DNA from: Vibrio tapetis subsp. tapetis
Lineage (GTDB): Bacteria; Pseudomonadota; Gammaproteobacteria; Enterobacterales; Vibrionaceae
Assembly: GCF_900233005.1 (NCBI RefSeq)
Contig: NZ_LT960612.1
Location: 620,001-684,000 of the forward strand
Reading direction: 5' to 3'
Length of the DNA stretch: 64,000 nucleotides
Translations under genes and position numbers: made by a program
The notes under the pieces: model-generated
The model's input: only the letters and a program-made list of their open reading frames with translations
What the model was told of the DNA's origin: nothing
Database searches by the model: none
Shown: positions 54,851 through 63,376 of the stretch, one piece after another
Numbering within the stretch: the first letter of the stretch is position 1
How the letters are laid out: each line of letters opens with the position of its first letter

Positions 54851-56565
54851 AATTGCTCCTGCGGGCGCATCGCCGTTTCATTTGGTTTGCTTGCTTTCTC
54901 TTTGGTGCTTATTTTCGCTTTAGTGCTTGGTGTCCTTGCTAGTGTTTCAAGCTGACTGGTGCCAAACAGTCCTTCATAAATCCAATAGCTAAATTCAGCT
55001 TCACGTAGTGCGTTCCCCCAGAACACGGGTTTGATGCCTTTCCATCGCTCTTCCAAAAATTCACTTAACAGCAAGCTTGCTTCGTGGCCATCAAGTTGGG
55101 CGTGTTGCTCAAACAAACTCGCGGCACGATAGGTACATAACTCTCCCTGACAGGGCCCCATCCCCAATCGAGTTCGGCGACGTAGGTCGACCAAGTTATG
55201 CACGTCTAATTTCTTGATGGCGTATTCGATTTCTCCTGCGGTGACCATTTCACATTCGCAAATGACGGCTTGGCGTTGTGCGTCGTTGGTGAGAAATTGT
55301 TCCGCGCGCTCACCGTGACGATAAACCGCAGATTGATAAACTGGTTTCGCGAGACTGGCGGTTTTCTTTATTGGTTTTTTTAACTCGGATGAGCCAGGGA
55401 GCATGTCACTGTGAGTTGTACAAGGAGTGGTATTGCCCAGTTTTTTTGCGATGAGATCGGTTGTCCATTCTGCCATGAGTCGAGAAGTCATCAGTTTACC
55501 GCCAGTAATGGTGGTGAATCCTTGTAAACCATCTCGCTCCGCATGATCGAGTAACACAATGCCACGGCTGATGTTGCGGCCGCTCCCGTCGTCATCTACA
55601 GAGACAAGTGGTCTTACTCCGGCATAGGCTCTCAAGACGCGGGTGTTCGCCATTATTGGAGCGAGTTTCGCTCCTTCTTCCAATAAGGTATCGACTTCTT
55701 TATTTGAGACTCGCAAGTTGTCTATTTGGTCGTAATCAATGTGTTCTGACGTGGTTCGGATAAGAGATATTGTGTCTCCAGGGACTAATATATCGGCGTC
55801 AGATGGTTTGCGGCAGCGGTTAATCACCAAGTTATTGATGCGATAATCTAAGATCAGCAAAGAGCCTTTTGCTGGGAACATCTTGATACGTAAATCGCCG
55901 TACTCAGCGATTTGTTGCCCCCAAATACCGGCGGCGTTGATCACTTCGGTAGCATAAACTTCAAACTGGCTTTGATTGCGGTTGTTGAAGCATCGCACGC
56001 CAATAACGGTATCTTGCTCTCGAATAAGTTGTGTCACCACGCTATGGGTAAACAAACGTGCGCCACGTTCTTTTGCATCCAATACATTGGATGAGCACAG
56101 CCTAAATGGATCTAGTGTTCCATCAGGGACTTGTACGGCTCCGATTAAAGTTGGGTTAACGTTAGGTTCACGCAGCAGTGCTTGTTTTGGCGTGAGTATT
56201 TCGGTGCTGATCCCGGCTTGCTGACAGGCTGAAACAAACGTGTCTTGGAAGCTGAGTTCGTCTTCGGGAAGGGTGACAAACAAGCCGTTGGTGGACTCAA
56301 CGCAGTGACTTGCAACTCGCTTTAAAATTTCATTTTCTTGAATACACTCTTTAGCTGACTCCACATCAGTGACGGCGTAACGCGCCCCGGAGTGAAGTAG
56401 ACCATGATTTCGGCCTGTGGTGCCTGACGCTAAGTCATCTTTTTCTATTAAAATACAATCGATGCCACGTAATGCACAATCGCGCATTATTCCGGTTCCG
56501 GTAGCTCCACCACCAATGATGACAACTTGAGTTTCAAAGCGAGGAAACTTAGCCATATAACGCAC
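54847..56565 (-). CDS. glpA: GlpA, anaerobic glycerol-3-phosphate dehydrogenase large subunit
   Basis: A 572-residue FAD enzyme. VVIIGGGATGTGIMRDCALR is the FAD motif; GTTGRNHGLLHSGARY the substrate region. The C-terminal BFD-like domain keeps four cysteines (ICECEMVTAGE and GPCQGELC) for an iron-sulfur cluster. The last 30 residues are a K/T-rich tail. It is the catalytic subunit of the anaerobic dehydrogenase and first gene of glpABC, which has GlpR-operator-like sequence upstream. Confidence 0.95.
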   Translation of the reverse strand: MRYMAKFPRFETQVVIIGGGATGTGIMRDCALRGIDCILIEKDDLASGTTGRNHGLLHSGARYAVTDVESAKECIQENEILKRVASHCVESTNGLFVTLPEDELSFQDTFVSACQQAGISTEILTPKQALLREPNVNPTLIGAVQVPDGTLDPFRLCSSNVLDAKERGARLFTHSVVTQLIREQDTVIGVRCFNNRNQSQFEVYATEVINAAGIWGQQIAEYGDLRIKMFPAKGSLLILDYRINNLVINRCRKPSDADILVPGDTISLIRTTSEHIDYDQIDNLRVSNKEVDTLLEEGAKLAPIMANTRVLRAYAGVRPLVSVDDDGSGRNISRGIVLLDHAERDGLQGFTTITGGKLMTSRLMAEWTTDLIAKKLGNTTPCTTHSDMLPGSSELKKPIKKTASLAKPVYQSAVYRHGERAEQFLTNDAQRQAVICECEMVTAGEIEYAIKKLDVHNLVDLRRRTRLGMGPCQGELCTYRAASLFEQHAQLDGHEASLLLSEFLEERWKGIKPVFWGNALREAEFSYWIYEGLFGTSQLETLARTPSTKAKISTKEKASKPNETAMRPQEQL

Positions 56566-56726
56566 TCTTAAGCCAATTAGACACAGTATTAGTGTGTCAT
56601 TATTTTCATAATGAGGGAATGATCATGCTCACAAATGCGCGAACGAGCATTTTAATTTCGTTTTAATGCTTCTGATACAAAAAAGCCCACCTTAGAGGTG
56701 GGCTCGCTATTCTTGTTCGCTTTTTG
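56566..56726. promoter_or_regulatory. glpABC promoter region with GlpR-like operator
   Basis: Between 56625 and 56650 ATGCTC and GAGCAT form an inverted pair around AACGAG, and TGCGCGAACGAGCAT resembles half of the GlpR operator (consensus ATGTTCG....CGAACAT) with one mismatch in the right half. The fit is partial because of a shorter spacer. The glpR terminator also lies here. Confidence 0.4.
56678..56704 (-). terminator. glpR intrinsic terminator
   Basis: AGCCCACCT, loop TAG, AGGTGGGCT with a T run on the minus strand, 23 bases after the glpR stop. Confidence 0.9.
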
Positions 56727-57491
56727 TTAATTGGCTATTTCAATGGCAACTTCATGCTCTTTAATGATAGCGCTGAGTGCTTCAGGTGGTGTTTGGTCGG
56801 TGATAATCAGGTCGACCTCGGTAATATTGCCCAATTTTACCATCGCATTGCGACCAAATTTTGAATGGTCGACACCTAAGTAAACACAGCGGCTATTTTC
56901 TATGATGGCTCGTTTTACGCGAACTTCATGGTAGTCAAAATCCAGCAATGACCCATCAAAATCGATACCACTGATGCCCAAAATACCAAAGTCTAGGCGA
57001 AATTGAGATATGAAGTCGAGCGTGGCCTCTCCGGTGACACCACCATCTCGGTTACGCACCTCACCACCAGCTAAGATGACCTTAAAATCAGGTTTGGTCA
57101 TAAGAATCGTTGCCGCATTGATATTGTTGGTGACAATCCTAAGTTGTTGATGACTATCTAGTAATGCTCTTGCGACTTCTTCTGGCGTCGTACCAATATC
57201 AATGAACAGCGTCGCTCCATCTGGAATGTGTTTCACCAGAGTTTGAGCAATGCGCTGCTTCTCTTGAGAAGACATCACTTTGCGGCTGTTATAAGACGAG
57301 TTTTCAGAGCTGGTTATGATCGTAGCGCCGCCGTGGTTGCGACGAATTCGGTTGCTGTCAGCCAATTCATTCAGATCGCGACGGATTGTTTGTGGGCTCA
57401 CATTAAAGCGTTCGACTAAATCATCCGTGCTTACATAGCCGTGAGTTTGAACTAAATCGATAATTTCTTGATGGCGTTTGCTCGCTTTCAC
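56727..57491 (-). CDS. glpR: GlpR, DeoR-family repressor of glycerol genes
   Basis: A 254-residue DeoR-type regulator. The N-terminal HTH has GYVSTDDLVERFNVSPQTIR and IRRNHGGAT, and the sugar-phosphate sensor domain carries DGATLFIDIGTTPEEVA and ILGISGIDFDGS. In E. coli GlpR is inactivated by glycerol-3-phosphate. I take the GTG at 57491 (VKASKRHQEI), seven bases after AAGGGA, giving the normal family length; an ATG at 57518 is in frame. It lies between divergent glpFK and glpABC. Confidence 0.92.
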   Translation of the reverse strand: MKASKRHQEIIDLVQTHGYVSTDDLVERFNVSPQTIRRDLNELADSNRIRRNHGGATIITSSENSSYNSRKVMSSQEKQRIAQTLVKHIPDGATLFIDIGTTPEEVARALLDSHQQLRIVTNNINAATILMTKPDFKVILAGGEVRNRDGGVTGEATLDFISQFRLDFGILGISGIDFDGSLLDFDYHEVRVKRAIIENSRCVYLGVDHSKFGRNAMVKLGNITEVDLIITDQTPPEALSAIIKEHEVAIEIAN

Positions 57492-57518
57492 GCACTGTTC
57501 CCTTTTAAACGTAATCAT

Positions 57519-57979
57519 TTACTCAGTAAGTGTACTCGTTGGAGTGGTGATTTCAATTAACGAAAGCGGTTGTTGGTAGCAATATTGATTGTAACAGCTG
57601 CTTCTTGTTTCAAAATTATCGTTAACTCGAACAGCAACTTGTGCTCGAAGATATTACAAAACTGTTATTAATTCGTATTTCATGACGAAAATTTGATGCG
57701 CGAACAAGGTTTTAAATGAAAATCGCTTGCTGGGTTGCTATGAAAGGCTTCAAATAGCATAGAGCTATTATTCTAATGTGGTCGATGTATGAGCTATTTA
57801 ACATTTTGTAAGGTTTCATTAACTAATTTCGTGTTCGAACGCTCAATTTCGAGCGCTTTGTGTTTTCGAATGAGTAATTGTATGCAAAATAGCCTCACAC
57901 ACAATGCGCAAATAGAAGGCTGCGTGTGAATAACGATAAAGCGTGAATGATGACAAACTGATAAATAAAGGACTAAATC
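57519..57979. promoter_or_regulatory. glpF/glpR intergenic region with repeated TTCGA motifs
   Basis: TTCGA cores recur within 57833-57870 (GTGTTCGAACG, ATTTCGAGCG and GTTTTCGAATG), and TCGAACAG and GCTCGAAG appear at 57619-57645. These are plausible GlpR half-operators. No conclusive CRP site is seen. Expected promoters: glpFK (plus) and glpR (minus). Confidence 0.35.
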
Positions 57980-58831
57980 ATGACGACGAAAAGGCAACAC
58001 ACTCTTTTCGGAGAGTGCTTGGCAGAATTTATAGGTACGGGGCTGTTAATTTTCTTTGGTGTTGGTTGCGTGGCTGCACTGGTATTAACAGGCGCGGAAT
58101 TCGGTCAATGGGAAGTAAGCATCGTATGGGGGTTTGGGGTTGCGATTGCGATTTACTGCACCGCTGGCGTATCTGGGGCACATATTAACCCTGCCGTGAC
58201 CATTGCACTTGCTGCATTTCACGGTTTTGACAAGCAAAAAGTATTGCCATATATCGTGGCGCAGATGGCCGGAGCTTTTTGTTCTGCTGCTTTAGTTTAT
58301 GGCTTGTACAGTAATTTGTTTACAGACTACGAGATTGTGCATAATTTCGCTCGTAGTAGTGAAGAAGCGTTATCGACGGCAGGTATTTTCTCAACGTACC
58401 CACATGCATCACTTTCATTTGCTGGGGCTCTAGCGGTTGAGTTTGTTATCACAGCCGTACTTATGTTTGGTATTTTGGCACTAGGTGATGAGAACAATGG
58501 CGCGTCACGGGGCCCGATGAACCCGCTGTTAATTGGTGTATTGATCGCCGTTATTGGTGGATCACTCGGTCCTCTAACTGGCTTTGCAATGAACCCTGCT
58601 CGCGACTTTGGTCCTAAACTTTTCGCCTACTTTGCAGGTTGGGAGCATGCATTAACGGGAGCGAAAGACATTCCTTACTTCATTGTGCCTATTCTAGGGC
58701 CTATTGCTGGTGCGTGTTTTGGTGGTTGGTTATATCCAAAAGCGATAGCGGCTTACTTACCGGTTGAAGGGCAAGGTTGTACTATCCCTAATCAATGCGA
58801 TACCGATGAAGCAGAAGAAGCCAATGCTTAA
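57980..58831 (+). CDS. glpF: GlpF, glycerol facilitator (aquaglyceroporin)
   Basis: A 283-residue MIP channel. Both NPA motifs are present: SGAHINPAVTIAL (first) and GFAMNPARDFGPK (second, with the glycerol-selective D after NPAR). Six membrane helices and two half-helices are expected from the hydrophobic pattern. AAGGA lies seven bases before the ATG. It lets glycerol in for GlpK. In frame with glpK 96 bases downstream. Confidence 0.96.
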   Translation: MTTKRQHTLFGECLAEFIGTGLLIFFGVGCVAALVLTGAEFGQWEVSIVWGFGVAIAIYCTAGVSGAHINPAVTIALAAFHGFDKQKVLPYIVAQMAGAFCSAALVYGLYSNLFTDYEIVHNFARSSEEALSTAGIFSTYPHASLSFAGALAVEFVITAVLMFGILALGDENNGASRGPMNPLLIGVLIAVIGGSLGPLTGFAMNPARDFGPKLFAYFAGWEHALTGAKDIPYFIVPILGPIAGACFGGWLYPKAIAAYLPVEGQGCTIPNQCDTDEAEEANA

Positions 58832-58927
58832 TAAATAGAATGCCTCATAAAGGCTGCGAATAAGAATAAACGAAATTGTACCTACACTTATATCAATAAC
58901 AGAACATGAAACAACAAGGATCCCATC

Positions 58928-60439
58928 ATGACAGAGCAAAAATATATGGTAGCCCTAGATCAAGGGACCACCAGCTCACGTGCTGTAGTGCTTGATCACG
59001 ACGCAAATATTGTTAGCGTGTCACAGCGTGAATTCACCCAAATATACCCTCAAGCGGGTTGGGTAGAACACGATCCAATGGAAATATACGCGACTCAAAG
59101 TTCAACGTTAGTTGAAGCACTTGGTAAAGCGGGTATTAGCAGCGATCAGGTTGCGGGTATCGGCATCACCAACCAGCGTGAAACCACGATTGTTTGGAAT
59201 AAAGACACAGGAAAACCAATTTATAACGCGATTGTTTGGCAGTGTCGTCGTACCGCGAGTATTTGTGAAGAACTCAAAGCGGAAGGCTTAGAAGAATATG
59301 TCCGTGAGAATACAGGACTGGTGCTTGACCCTTACTTTTCTGGAACCAAAGTAAAATGGATACTGGATAACGTAGAAGGGGCACGTGAAGATGCCGCTGC
59401 GGGTAAATTGTTGTTTGGTACGGTTGATACATGGTTGGTGTGGAAGATGACTCAGGGGCGCGTGCACGTTACTGATTACACCAACGCATCACGTACTATG
59501 TTGTTCAACATCAATACGCTTCAGTGGGATGAGAAACTGCTTAAAGCGCTCGATATTCCTTTAGCAATGATGCCGGAAGTAAAACGTTCTTCAGAAGTGT
59601 ACGGCCAAACCAATATTGGTGGTAAAGGCGGAACTCGTATTCCTATTGCGGGCATTGCAGGTGACCAACAAGCGGCCTTATATGGGCAGATGTGTGTCGA
59701 AGCCGGTCAGGCAAAGAATACCTATGGCACGGGCTGCTTCTTGTTGATGAATACTGGGCAAGAAAAAGTCACCTCCACGAATGGCCTGTTAACGACGTTA
59801 GCGTGTGGGCCAAAAGGTGAACCGGCTTATGCGTTAGAAGGAGCTGTGTTTATGGGAGGCGCTTCCATTCAATGGCTGCGTGATGAAATGAAGTTGCTCG
59901 ATGATGCGCACGATTCTGAGTATTTTGCGACTAAAGTGGATACATCGAATGGTGTGTATGTGGTGCCAGCGTTTACCGGACTAGGCGCTCCCTACTGGGA
60001 TGCCTATGCACGTGGAACCATTGTTGGCCTTACGCGTGGTGTTAACTCGAATCATATTATTCGTGCGACATTAGAAAGCATTGCCTACCAAACTCGTGAC
60101 GTGTTGGATGCGATGCAAGCAGATTCCGACATTAAGCTTGCAGCCTTACGAGTAGACGGTGGCGCGGTTGCCAATAACTTCTTAATGCAGTTCCAATCAG
60201 ATGTGTTGGATACCGAGGTACACCGACCTAAAGTAACGGAAGTAACCGCACTGGGCGCAGCTTACCTAGCGGGTATTGCTGTGGGGTACTGGGATAGCTT
60301 GGAAGAGCTGCAAGGCAAAGCAGAAATTGATCGAAGTTTCGTTCCGAACAGTGACAAATCTAAGCGAGAGCAGCGTTACACGGGGTGGAAGCGAGCAGTA
60401 CGATGTGCTCAAGTTTGGGCTGAAATGAAAGACGAGTAG
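58928..60439 (+). CDS. glpK: GlpK, glycerol kinase
   Basis: A 503-residue FGGY-family kinase. [15 protein letters not shown] at the N-terminus, [20 protein letters not shown], and ATP-site motif [13 protein letters not shown] and [11 protein letters not shown] are typical. It phosphorylates glycerol to sn-glycerol-3-phosphate. AAGGA lies seven bases before the ATG. Terminator at 60497. Confidence 0.97.
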   Translation: MTEQKYMVALDQGTTSSRAVVLDHDANIVSVSQREFTQIYPQAGWVEHDPMEIYATQSSTLVEALGKAGISSDQVAGIGITNQRETTIVWNKDTGKPIYNAIVWQCRRTASICEELKAEGLEEYVRENTGLVLDPYFSGTKVKWILDNVEGAREDAAAGKLLFGTVDTWLVWKMTQGRVHVTDYTNASRTMLFNINTLQWDEKLLKALDIPLAMMPEVKRSSEVYGQTNIGGKGGTRIPIAGIAGDQQAALYGQMCVEAGQAKNTYGTGCFLLMNTGQEKVTSTNGLLTTLACGPKGEPAYALEGAVFMGGASIQWLRDEMKLLDDAHDSEYFATKVDTSNGVYVVPAFTGLGAPYWDAYARGTIVGLTRGVNSNHIIRATLESIAYQTRDVLDAMQADSDIKLAALRVDGGAVANNFLMQFQSDVLDTEVHRPKVTEVTALGAAYLAGIAVGYWDSLEELQGKAEIDRSFVPNSDKSKREQRYTGWKRAVRCAQVWAEMKDE

Positions 60440-60496
60440 TGTTTCATGCTAGGTTTAAGCCTAAATTGTCATAGGTTTGATTAACCTAAAACAAAA

Positions 60497-60521
60497 AAGC
60501 GGAAGGTATACCTTCCGCTTT
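60497..60521 (+). terminator. glpK terminator
   Basis: A perfect 12-bp palindromic arm (AAGCGGAAGGTA/TACCTTCCGCTT) without a true loop and with only a short T tail; probable terminator 57 bases after glpK. Confidence 0.7.
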
Positions 60522-60625
60522 GTTATTTACCAGTCAAATTGTTTGATTAATGTTCAATTAATGCTTGAGTCGCCATTGGCAAACAGTGATAATAGCGCTG
60601 GTCAAAAATCAACCGGAGAATTCCC

Positions 60626-60736
60626 ATGAACCCAACGTTAGATAACCTAACTTACCGTACTGCTGTTACTTTTCGTGAGCTCGCAGTCTATGGCTTGCCA
60701 ATTTTATTAACGGCTATCGCAATCATTTTTTACTAA
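60626..60736 (+). CDS. 36-residue putative membrane peptide
   Basis: ATG at 60626 (GGAG seven bases before) opens a 36-codon frame ending TAA at 60734-60736. The peptide is MNPTLDNLTYRTAVTFRELA then VYGLPILLTAIAIIFY, with a polar N-terminus and a 15-residue hydrophobic C-terminus that would span a membrane. It ends 64 bases before the popT stop. Similar small inner-membrane peptides are often stress-related, but no family is recognised. Confidence 0.6.
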   Translation: MNPTLDNLTYRTAVTFRELAVYGLPILLTAIAIIFY

Positions 60737-60800
60737 TCACGTTATCAGCTTCAATCGCCCAAGTGCGCACGCACACGGAAGGGCAATCTCCACTCTTCAA

Positions 60801-61715
60801 TCAATCTTTGCTAGAAAACTTCTCAAGACCCCAAACCAAACCGATACCTGCAAGCATCATGACCACGGCTAGAACAACGTGCGATGGCTCTGAAGTGATA
60901 GATTCAAATTCAAACGGGCTTAAATTGTGCTGAAGCAATGGCACTTCTTCACCTTTGGAGTTTGTACGCCAGCTAACGGTTTCTTTCCACGGCCAGATTT
61001 TAGGCAGTGTACCTAGCATTAAACCAGTCAAAAACATTAACGTGAAGCTGCGGAAGCGCTTTAACAACCACGACAATACGTGGGAAAAGCTCAGTAGACC
61101 TGCCGCACAACCCAGCGCAAATAGCATGAGTACATCAATTTGCAAGCCTTTCGCCGCGGCTAATACAGGAGCATACATGCCTAGCAGCAATAAGATAAAG
61201 CTGCCTGAAATGCCCGGTAAAATCATGGCACAAATCGCAATGGATCCTGCAAAGAACACATTCAAGTTAGTGTCTGACATTTGCAGTGGGCTAAGCACTG
61301 TAATGCCATAAGCAAAGAAAACCCCAAACACAAAGAACAGCCCAGTGAAGAGATCTCGTCTCTCCACTTCTTTTAGTACGTGAATGACCGAGATGATGAT
61401 CAAGCCAAAGAAGAACGACCAAGTTGGAATTGGGCGGGTGACCAATAACCAAGAAATGAGTTTGGCTAAGGTTAGAATACTAGAAATAATGCCGCTAAAG
61501 AGCGTGATTAGAAAAACGCCGTTGATATGAGCAAACGCGGCTTTAAATCCTTCGCGTTTCCAAATACCGAATAAAGAAGGGTTAATACGTCTGATGCTTT
61601 CAAGCAGAGTATCGTAGATGCCAGTAATGAAGGCTATGGTGCCGCCAGAAACACCAGGTACAACATCTGCAGCACCCATGGCAACGCCTTTAAAAAAGGT
61701 TTTCAAAAGATTCAT
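60801..61715 (-). CDS. popT: PopT, undecaprenyl-phosphate translocase (DUF368)
   Basis: A 304-residue DUF368 membrane protein with nine or so hydrophobic helices. The duplicated glycine-rich loops (GAADVVPGVSGGTIAFITG near residue 15 and MILPGISGSFILLLLG later) are the family signature. DUF368 proteins, first shown in V. cholerae, flip undecaprenyl phosphate across the inner membrane. I use the ATG at 61715 (MNLLKTFFKG); an in-frame start at 61844 would extend the protein by 43 residues across the qrr promoter and is unlikely. Confidence 0.88.
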   Translation of the reverse strand: MNLLKTFFKGVAMGAADVVPGVSGGTIAFITGIYDTLLESIRRINPSLFGIWKREGFKAAFAHINGVFLITLFSGIISSILTLAKLISWLLVTRPIPTWSFFFGLIIISVIHVLKEVERRDLFTGLFFVFGVFFAYGITVLSPLQMSDTNLNVFFAGSIAICAMILPGISGSFILLLLGMYAPVLAAAKGLQIDVLMLFALGCAAGLLSFSHVLSWLLKRFRSFTLMFLTGLMLGTLPKIWPWKETVSWRTNSKGEEVPLLQHNLSPFEFESITSEPSHVVLAVVMMLAGIGLVWGLEKFSSKD

Positions 61716-61837
61716 TAAAATATTTAGTCTTAGAATTCGAGGTGCGAGAATTATGATATAGATTGAATGGCTTTGAAAGTGATTCTGACTATGTATTGTT
61801 CTAGTGCAGTACCAGGCACGAACCAAGGCTATAAAAC

Positions 61838-61853
61838 TTGGCACGCATACTGC
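61838..61853 (+). promoter_or_regulatory. sigma-54 promoter of qrr copy 1
   Basis: TTGGCACGCATACTGC contains the GG (-24) and GC (-12) elements at correct spacing for sigma-54. No obvious LuxO palindrome is seen upstream; the region to popT is only 120 bases. Confidence 0.85.
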
Positions 61854-61864
61854 TTATATATAAG

Positions 61865-61970
61865 TGACCCTTTTTAAAGCCGAGGGTCACCTAGCCAACT
61901 GACGTTGTTAGTGAACCTATTGTTCACACTATATATCAGCCAATTGCTTCATGCGATTGGCTATTTTTTT
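61865..61970 (+). ncRNA. qrr: Qrr quorum-regulatory sRNA, copy 1
   Basis: A roughly 106-nt RNA gene beginning TGACCC, with the Qrr hairpin GACCC ... GGGTC, the invariant block CTAGCCAACTGACGTTGTTA (targets hapR/luxR and aphA mRNAs), and a terminator stem GCCAATTGC/GCGATTGGC with T run at 61963-61970. Transcribed from a sigma-54 promoter; in other Vibrio, LuxO-P activates qrr at low cell density and Hfq is required for action. Confidence 0.93.
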
Positions 61971-62150
61971 GCCTGTAGAAAATACAAAAATGTAACTTCT
62001 TGTTTTTATTATTTATTTACCAGTCGTTTGATGTTGTTACACTAAAGTGGCCTCTTGTTATAGCTTGATTCTTATTTATTTGGATTACCTATGAAATGAG
62101 ACACTGATCAACTTATATAATACTCAATTACTTTCACATTTTGCATTCAT

Positions 62151-62163
62151 TTGCATTTTGCAA
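62151..62163. promoter_or_regulatory. LuxO binding site upstream of qrr copy 2
   Basis: TTGCATTTTGCAA is a perfect palindrome matching TTGCA-W3-TGCAA, about 75 bases before the second qrr promoter. A partial second repeat (TTGCATTCATTTGCA) precedes it. Confidence 0.8.
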
Positions 62164-62236
62164 ATGCAGTATGCGAATAACCTTGATCGAAACAATGAAA
62201 TACGGGCGCTAAATCACTAAAAAGACCATTGAAAAG

Positions 62237-62252
62237 TTGGCACGCTTTCTGC
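62237..62252 (+). promoter_or_regulatory. sigma-54 promoter of qrr copy 2
   Basis: TTGGCACGCTTTCTGC has the GG and GC elements with correct spacing. Only 7 bases separate the GC from TGACCC, versus 11 in copy 1, so the transcription start may sit a few bases inside the conserved element. Confidence 0.85.
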
Positions 62253-62259
62253 TTATGTA

Positions 62260-62370
62260 TGACCCTTTTTAAAGCCGAGGGTCACCTAGCCAACTGACGT
62301 TGTTAGTGAACCTACTTTGTTCACTTATTTATTACAGCCAATTGCTTCTTATAGCGATTGGCTTTTTTTT
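62260..62370 (+). ncRNA. qrr: Qrr quorum-regulatory sRNA, copy 2
   Basis: The first 53 bases (TGACCC through GTGAACCTA) are identical to copy 1, including the target-pairing block; the 3' part differs in loop and spacer (ACTTTGTTCACTTATTTATT versus TTGTTCACACTATATATC) and ends in GCCAATTGC/GCGATTGGC with eight T. Tandem arrangement with copy 1, 290 bases between the two RNA ends and starts. Strong LuxO site upstream. Confidence 0.93.
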
Positions 62371-62538
62371 GTCCTAAATTCAGGTTAACTCTCAAAGAGT
62401 AGTGCGGAAATGGGTGCAATGTGGGTTATTTTTGTGATATCGATCCAAAAAGATATCTTATTGGGGGATTTGACAATAGCAGTGTGGCGGTGAATCGTTA
62501 GATTGGTCACTTCTATTTTGAATGCTATTAAATCTAAC

Positions 62539-63222
62539 CTATTGAAATGCCCACCAAAATGCTTCATAGAACGCTTCTTTTGCGTCGTGTTTCACGACTA
62601 AACCATTGCTCGAGAGTATTTTGTCAAATGGCCATGTCATGATTTCTTGTACTGATGAACGCAGCTGAGTTTCGTTTTCCAGAGCCATTCGTTCGATGAA
62701 AGGCAGGCGAAATTCTCGGTAAGCTCCGGCCAGTGAGGCAGAAATTCTTTGGCCATAAGGTAGGTGGTTTTGGTTGCCTACAAGATGATCTGCAAGCAAT
62801 AGTGTTTTGCTTTCTACATCGCAAAACACAATTTTTCGCGGTTTGCGTATGCCTAATATAGCGGTTTGAAGTAACTGCCCCTTCCACAAAGGGTAGGTTT
62901 CAGAGCCTAACGCCGCATCAAAGTTTAAATCGGAACGCTTTTGGATCAGTGACGGAGTGGCTAAAAAGTAAGCTTGAGAATAAGCAAGCCACCAATCTGA
63001 TAGGGAATCATGGTAATTGGGAGAAGGCTCTACAATCGCCTTGATGGAGCCAAGTTCAGACAATTCAATTTGAAGTTGTGTTGTGAGCTCGATAGGCGAA
63101 AACACGACAAGGCTACCTTCATTTGTCTTTAAGACAATCATGCGCCTTAAGTGATGGCCTATTAAATCACGGCATGGCATGTCGGCATACCATAGCCTAT
63201 TTGGGTGCCACTCTATCAACAT
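62539..63222 (-). CDS. DUF4336-like protein
   Basis: A 227-residue soluble protein. The order of motifs (YADMPCRDLIGHHLRRMIV, GSLVVFSPIEL, PSPNYHDSLSDWW and KIVFCDVESKTLLLADHLVG) resembles the DUF4336 family, which shares features with metallo-beta-lactamase folds (VFSP/HxxxH). The His of the usual HxHxDH motif is not clear, so hydrolase activity is unproven. Monocistronic on the minus strand. Function unknown. Confidence 0.7.
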   Translation of the reverse strand: MLIEWHPNRLWYADMPCRDLIGHHLRRMIVLKTNEGSLVVFSPIELTTQLQIELSELGSIKAIVEPSPNYHDSLSDWWLAYSQAYFLATPSLIQKRSDLNFDAALGSETYPLWKGQLLQTAILGIRKPRKIVFCDVESKTLLLADHLVGNQNHLPYGQRISASLAGAYREFRLPFIERMALENETQLRSSVQEIMTWPFDKILSSNGLVVKHDAKEAFYEAFWWAFQ

Positions 63223-63376
63223 TATCTGCGTCCTAGCGTTATTAAATGGAGCTTATGGTAAGTCAAGTATGTGAGCGTGATCCTTCACCCTCACGATACG
63301 TATCACTTATCCTATTTCTACTCTCAGTGAGTATCAACTCAGCGATAGGTAAGTGTTACTATTACCATAGAAAGGA

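Noticed and set aside
61716..61844. Longer popT start at 61844
   Set aside because: The added 43 residues lack similarity to the family and overlap the qrr promoter; the ATG at 61715 matches family length.
62385..62567. 60-codon minus-strand frame after the DUF4336 gene
   Set aside because: Overlaps the DUF4336 3' end by 29 bases, has no clear ribosome site or recognisable family; kept only as a weak possibility.
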